Shown one piece after another: positions 58,620 through 64,000 of a DNA stretch of 64,000 nt. The translations under genes were made by a program, and so were the position numbers. Positions within the stretch are counted from its first letter, which is position 1. Every line of letters starts with the position of its first letter. The stretch is from NCBI GenBank assembly GCA_040954595.2, contig CM082592.2:558001-622000 (forward strand), read 5' to 3'. The notes beneath the pieces were generated by a model. That model was not told the DNA's origin and ran no database searches. It was given only the letters and a program-made list of their open reading frames with translations. This DNA comes from Balanoglossus misakiensis (Eukaryota; Hemichordata).

Positions 58620-60666
58620 CATCAACTCAGATTTCCTACAGCATAAGTCGGCTAAAACCCTGACACTCTAGAGCAGAAACAGTTGCACACTGGTAACGTT
58701 GAACATGTCGATTTTTCTACGGCCTGGCTCTGCTAAATCACCGTCACAATATGACAGACACTAGCGTACGTTAGCAACGGTGATCAAGTCAGATTTTCTA
58801 CGGCATGGCTTGGATAAAGCCCCGGCACTCTAGAGCAGAAACACGCGTACAGAGACCACGTTGATCAAGTCTGATCTCCTACGGCTTGGCTCGACTAAAA
58901 CCATGGCACACTATGACAGACACTAGCGTTCGTTAGCAACGTTGATCAAGTCAGATTTCCTACGGCATGGCTTGGCTAAAGCCCTGGCACTCTAGAGCAG
59001 AAACACGCGTACAGAGACCACGTTGATCTACTCACATTTCCTTCGGCCTGGCACGGCTGATGCCCCGGCACTATATATAGGACACAGACTGGCGTAAGTT
59101 AACAACGGTAATCACGTCGGGTTTCCTACGGCCTGGCTCAGCTGAAGCCCCGGCACTCTAGAGCAGAAACAGGCGTACATTGACCACGTTGATCAAGTCA
59201 GATTTCCTGCGGCGTGACTCGGCTGGTGCACCGGCTCTATATGACACAGACTGGCGCAAGTTATCAACGGTGATTACGTCGGATTTCCTACGGCCTGGTT
59301 TACCTGAAGCCCCGGTACTTTAGAGCGGAAACACGCGTACATTGACCACGATGATCAAGTCAGATCTCCTACGGCCTGGCTCGACTAAAACCCCGGCACA
59401 CCATGATAGACACTAGCGTTCGTTAGCAACGGTGATCAAGTCGGATTTCCTTCGGCCTGGCTCTGCAAAAGACCCGACACTATAGTACAAAGACGTTGGC
59501 TAAGTCGGGCAAACCGAAGAGGGAAAGTCACAGCGGTTTAACACTTGACATTTGTTCGGGTAGGACTGCATTATTGCCTGTCAATTTATAGAGAAAGCCC
59601 GAATTTAACCAGGGCGTTTCAAACACCAACGTTAGTTGGGGGCACGGCCTGCAGTACTGCCGGGTAAGCTGACATCGGCGTACCGCATATAATGTGGGGG
59701 GGGGGGACAGAACGGTTCAATACTACATTTATTAGATATCAGCTAATTTTGGACAATCATCTAAAATCTAAATCATTTTTTTATATTTGGATATCTGATG
59801 ATGTATGAAATTTCCATTACATGTAAAAATGGTGCTGATTATAAAAAATGCACTCTGAATGAGCTGATTTAATACAAAATTGCGTTTTATTCGTTTTTGC
59901 ACCAAAAAGGTCATTTTTAGGCAAAACATTCTTTATTTTATTAATTCGGTGACCTGATCATATATAAACAATTGCTTGTATGTTAAAAGTTTTTATGACT
60001 TTTAAAAGCAATGACACTGGCGGCATTCAACACGAAAATAACAATTTTAGCCACAATTTGGTCAAAATGGTAAATTTTTGAAAATTACAAAAAATACCTG
60101 TTTTCTACATTTTCGGAAATCTGATGGAGTATAGAATGCTCTTCGTATATATATATCGATACAAATTCCACAAAAAACGGCCAATTTGGCTCACTGCAGA
60201 TAAAATTGCGTTTTACCAAATTTTCCTTGAAAATGTCATTTTTAGAAAAAAAAATAAAAAAACCTTTGTTCTTCGAATTTGGTGCCCTGATCATATATGA
60301 CATGTTGATTGTATGTTAAAACTTTCGACCACTCCAAAAATGCAGAGATATTGACGGAATTCAAGAAAAAATAGCCATTTTGGCCATATTTTGACAAAAA
60401 TGGTAAATTTTTAAAAAATCATAAAAAAATAACTCTTTTCTTCATTTTCGGAAATATTATGGAGCATGATGTGTCGTTCTCTTGTAAAAAATGCTGCAAA
60501 TTCCAGAAAAGGCGGTATAATTTGAATCACCCAAGACAAAATTACCATTTTCGACTTTTTTTCGAAAAATTGTCTTTTTTACCAAAAAATAAGAATAAAT
60601 TCTTTTCTTAGTTTCAAACGGGTAGAGATACTTTCCACACGGGTTTTCTAACATTGAATTCACGTT
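58620..60666 (-). repeat. Satellite unit R7 (2047 bp), full-length type
   Basis: Complete subrepeat set. Carries aaccatggcac near 58910 (also in R9, offset 3191) and tttttaccaaaaaataag near 60580 (also in R5, offset about 3352). Its GC head shares several variants with U11. Confidence 0.9.
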
Positions 60667-61810
60667 CATCAACTCAGATTTCCTACAGCATAAGTCGGCT
60701 AAAACCCTGACACTCTAGAGCAGAAACAGTTGCACACTGGTAACGTTGAACAAGTCGATTTTTCTACGGCCTGGCTCGACTAAAACCCCGGCACACTATG
60801 ACAGACACTAGCGTTCGTTAGCAACGTTGATCAAGTCAGATTTCCTACGGCATGGCTTGGCTAAAGTCCTGGCACTCTAGAGCAGAAACACGCGTACAGA
60901 GACCACGTTGATCTACTCACATTTCCTTCGGCCTGGCACGGCTGATGCCCCGGCACTATATATAGGACACAGACTGGCGTAAGTTAACAACGGTAATCAC
61001 GTCGGGTTTCCTACGGCCTGGCTCAGCTGAAGCCCCGGCACTCTAGAGCAGAAACAGGCGTACATTGACCACGTTGATCAAGTCAGATTTCCTACGGCGT
61101 GACTCGGCTGGTGCACCGGCTCTATATGACACAGACTGGCGTAAGTTATCAACAGTGATTACGTCGGATTTCCTACGGCCTGTTTAGCTGAAGCCCCGGC
61201 ACTTTAGAGCGGAAACACGCGTACATTGACCACGATGATCAAGTCAGATCTCCTACGGCCTGGCTCGACTAAAACCCCGGCACACCATGACAGACACTAG
61301 CGTTCGTTAGCAACGGTGATCAAGTCGGATTTCCTTCGGCCTGGCTCTGCAAAAGACCCGACACTCTAGTACAAAGACGTTGGCTAAGTCGGGCAAACCG
61401 AAGAGGTTTGTTCTTCGAATTTGGTGCCCTGATCATATATGACATGTTGATTGTATGTTAAGACTTTCGACCACTCCAAAAATGCAGAGATATTGACGGA
61501 ATTCAAGAAAAAATAGCCATTTTGGCCATATTTTGACAAAAATGGTAAATTTTTAAAAAATCATAAAAAATTAACTCTTTTCTTATTTTTTCGGAAATAT
61601 TATGGAGCATGAAGTGTCGTTCTCTTGTAAAAAGTGCTGCAAATTCCGGAAAAGGCGGTATAATTTGAATCACCCAAGACAAAATTACCATTTTCGACTT
61701 GTTTTCGAAAAATTGTCTTTTTTACAAAATAAATAAGAATAAATTCTTTTCTTAGTTTCAAACGGGTAGAGATACTTTCCACACGGGTTTTCTAACATTG
61801 AATTCCCGTT
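60667..61810 (-). repeat. Satellite unit R8 (1144 bp), AT half truncated and one dimer lost
   Basis: Same illegitimate joint as R6 (near 61405), plus a 10/8 hybrid near 60775 that removes one 161-bp dimer; this accounts exactly for the length difference from R6. Confidence 0.9.
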
Positions 61811-63854
61811 CATCAACTCAGATTTCCTACAGCATAAGTCGGCTAAAACCCTGACACTCTAGAGCAGAAACAGTTGCACACTGGTAACGTTGAACAAGTC
61901 GATTTTTCTACGGCCTGGCTCTGCTAAATCACCGTCACAATATGACAGACACTAGCGTACGTTAGCAACGGTGATCAAGTCAGATTTTCTACGGCATGGC
62001 TTGGATAAAGCCCCGGCACTCTAGAGCAGAAACACGCGTACAGAGACCACGTTGATCAAGTCTGATCTCCTACGGCTTGGCTCGACTAAAACCATGGCAC
62101 ACTATGACAGACACTAGCGTTCGTTAGCAACGTTGATCAAGTCAGATTTCCTACGGCATGGCTTGGCTAAAGCCCTGGCACTCTAGAGCAGAAACACGCG
62201 TACAGAGACCACGTTGATCTACTCACATTTCCTTCGGCCTGGCACGGCTGATGCCCCGGCACTATATATAGGACACAGACTGGCGTAAGTTAACAACGGT
62301 AATCACGTCGGGTTTCCTACGGCCTGGCTCAGCTGAAGCCCCGGCACTCTAGAGCAGAAACAGGCGTACATTGACCACGTTGATCAAGTCAGATTTCCTG
62401 CGGCGTGACTCGGCTGGTGCACCGGCTCTATATGACACAGACTGGCGCAAGTTATCAACGGTGATTACGTCGGATTTCCTACGGCCTGGTTTAGCTGAAG
62501 CCCCGGCACTTTAGAGCGGAAACACGCGTACATTGACCACGATGATCAAGTCAGATCTCCTACGGCCTGGCTCGACTAAAACCCCGGCACACCATGACAG
62601 ACACTAGCGTTCGTTAGCAACGGTGATCAAGTCGGATTTCCTTCGGCCTGGCTCTGCAAAAGACCCGACACTCTAGTACAAAGACGTTGGCTAAGTCGGG
62701 CAAACCGAACAGGGAAAGTCACAGCGGTTCAACACTTGACATTTGTTCCGGTAGGACTGCATTATTGCCTGTCAATTTATAGAGAAAGCCCGAATTTAAC
62801 CAGGGCGTTTCAAACACCGACGTTAGTTGGGGGCACGGCCTGCAGTACTGCCGGGTAAGCTGACATCGGCGTACCGCATATAATGTAGGGGGGGGGGGAC
62901 AGAACGGTTCAATACTACATTTATTAGATATCAGCTAATTTTGGACAATCATCTAAAATCTAAATCATTTTTTCATATTTGGATATCTGATGATGTATGA
63001 AATTTCCATTACATGTAAAAATGGTGCTGATTATAAAAAATGCATTCTGATTTAATACAAAATTGCGTTTTATTCGTTTTTACACCAAAAAGGTCATTTT
63101 TAGGCAAAACATTCTTTATTTTTTTAATTCGGTGACCTGATCATATATAAACAATTGCTTGTATGTTAAAAGTTTTTATGACTTTTAAAAGCAGTGACAC
63201 TGGCGGCATTCAACACGAAAATAACAATTTTAGCCACAATTTGGTCAAAATGGTAAATTTTTGAAAATTACAAAAAAATACCTGTTTTCTACATTTTCGG
63301 AAATCTGATGGAGTATAGAATGCTCTTCGTATGTATATATCGATACAAATTCCACAAAAGACCGTCTAATTTGGCTCACTGCAGACAAAATGCGTTTTAC
63401 CAAATTTTCCTTGAAAATGTCATTTTTAGAAGAAAAAAAAATAAAAAAACCTTTGTTCTTCGAATTTGGTGCCCTGATCATATATGACATGTTGATTGTA
63501 TGTTAAAACTTTCGACCACTCCAAAAATGCAGATATATTGACGGAATTCAAGAAAAAATAGCCATTTTGGCCATATTTTGACTAAAATGGTAAATTTTTA
63601 AAAAATCTTAAAAAAATAACTCTTTTCTTCATTTTCCGAAATATTATGGAGCATGAAGTGTCGTTCTCTTGTAAGAAGTGCAGCAAATTCCAGAAAAGGC
63701 GGTATAATTTGAATCACCCAAGACAAAATTACCATTTTCGACTTTTTTTCGAAAAATTGTCTTTTTTACAAAATAAATAAGAATAAATTCTTTTCTTAGT
63801 TTCAAACGGGTAGAGATACTTTCCACAAGGGTTTTCTAACATTGAATTCCCGTT
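61811..63854 (-). repeat. Satellite unit R9 (2044 bp), full-length type
   Basis: Complete set of subrepeats. The lower part matches R7 at an offset of 3191 bp. AT module 3 shows the same short deletion as U8/U9/U13 (tgcattctgattt), and AT module 1 the gtaagaagtgcagc variant. Confidence 0.9.
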
Positions 63855-64000
63855 CATCAACTCAGATTTCCTACAGCATAAGTCGGCTAAAATCCTGACA
63901 CTCTAGAGCAGAAACAGTTGCACACTGGTAACGTTGAACAAGTCGATTTTTCTATGGCCTGGCTCGGCTAAATCTACGTCACAATATGACAGACACTAGC
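63855..64000 (-). repeat. Partial satellite unit R10
   Basis: GC subrepeats 11 and 10, cut by the window end. Confidence 0.9.

Larger units (their letters stand above)
46294..64000 (-). repeat. Right satellite array, same family in - orientation
   Basis: The same satellite as on the left, reverse-complemented throughout: runs of G instead of C, and the AT half to the right of the GC half. Nine near-complete or truncated units and one partial unit are present. Near the BEL boundary it mirrors the left array variant by variant. Farther right it is more rearranged, with two shortened units (1305 and 1144 bp) and one lengthened unit (2430 bp). It contains the second BEL/Pao fragment at 50795-52222 and runs off the window end. 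Confidence 0.95.

Noticed and set aside
1-64000. tRNA, rRNA, telomeric repeat or host protein-coding genes
   Set aside because: I looked for them in the non-satellite stretches and saw none; every stretch over 300 bp is accounted for by satellite or retroelement.

Overview
The window is eukaryotic repeat DNA from the nuclear genome of an animal. It holds no host gene that I can recognise. Nearly all of it is one satellite family built from units of about 2.05 kb. Three kinds of retroelement interrupt the array: a Tx1/L1-type LINE, a CR1/L2-type LINE tail, and two different BEL/Pao LTR elements. This element mix, together with the style of the BEL/Pao and Tx1 proteins, suggests an invertebrate metazoan (a cnidarian, mollusc or amphioxus would fit). 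The species cannot be fixed from the sequence.

Layout. 1-38547: sixteen satellite units (U1-U16 below) in + orientation. U4 is split at 7620-7632 by a 5.6-kb LINE (7633-13232) with a perfect 13-bp target-site duplication. The LINE itself carries an antisense CR1/L2 tail (10674-11267). 38548-41590: the 3' half of a BEL/Pao element in minus orientation, with its LTR outward. 41591-43250: the centre of a fold-back, complicated by an exact 1000-bp tandem duplication (41041-42040 and 42041-43040). 43251-46293: the same BEL/Pao half in plus orientation, LTR outward. 46294-64000: satellite units (R1-R10) in minus orientation. R3 is interrupted by the 3' end of a second BEL/Pao family (50795-52222).

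Each unit has two halves. One is an AT-rich half of about 0.95 kb, made of three diverged modules of about 330 bp and ending in a run of roughly 8-17 C. The other is a GC-richer half of about 1.0 kb, containing eleven subrepeats of about 82 bp whose tails alternate between two types (A, B), giving a dimer of about 163 bp. Most length variants arise by in-register gain or loss of subrepeats.

The main observation is that the window is a large inverted repeat. The BEL arms mirror each other base for base (left plus right coordinate = 84841) with no indel over about 3.04 kb. The mirror symmetry continues into the satellite: private variants of the left flank reappear in mirrored order on the right for at least another 6 kb per arm. 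The two outward LTRs meet the same satellite base, so one insertion was duplicated in inverted orientation. All comparisons were made by eye. Unit boundaries are placed at the start of the AT half (the AACGGGAATTC-like sequence) and are a convention.
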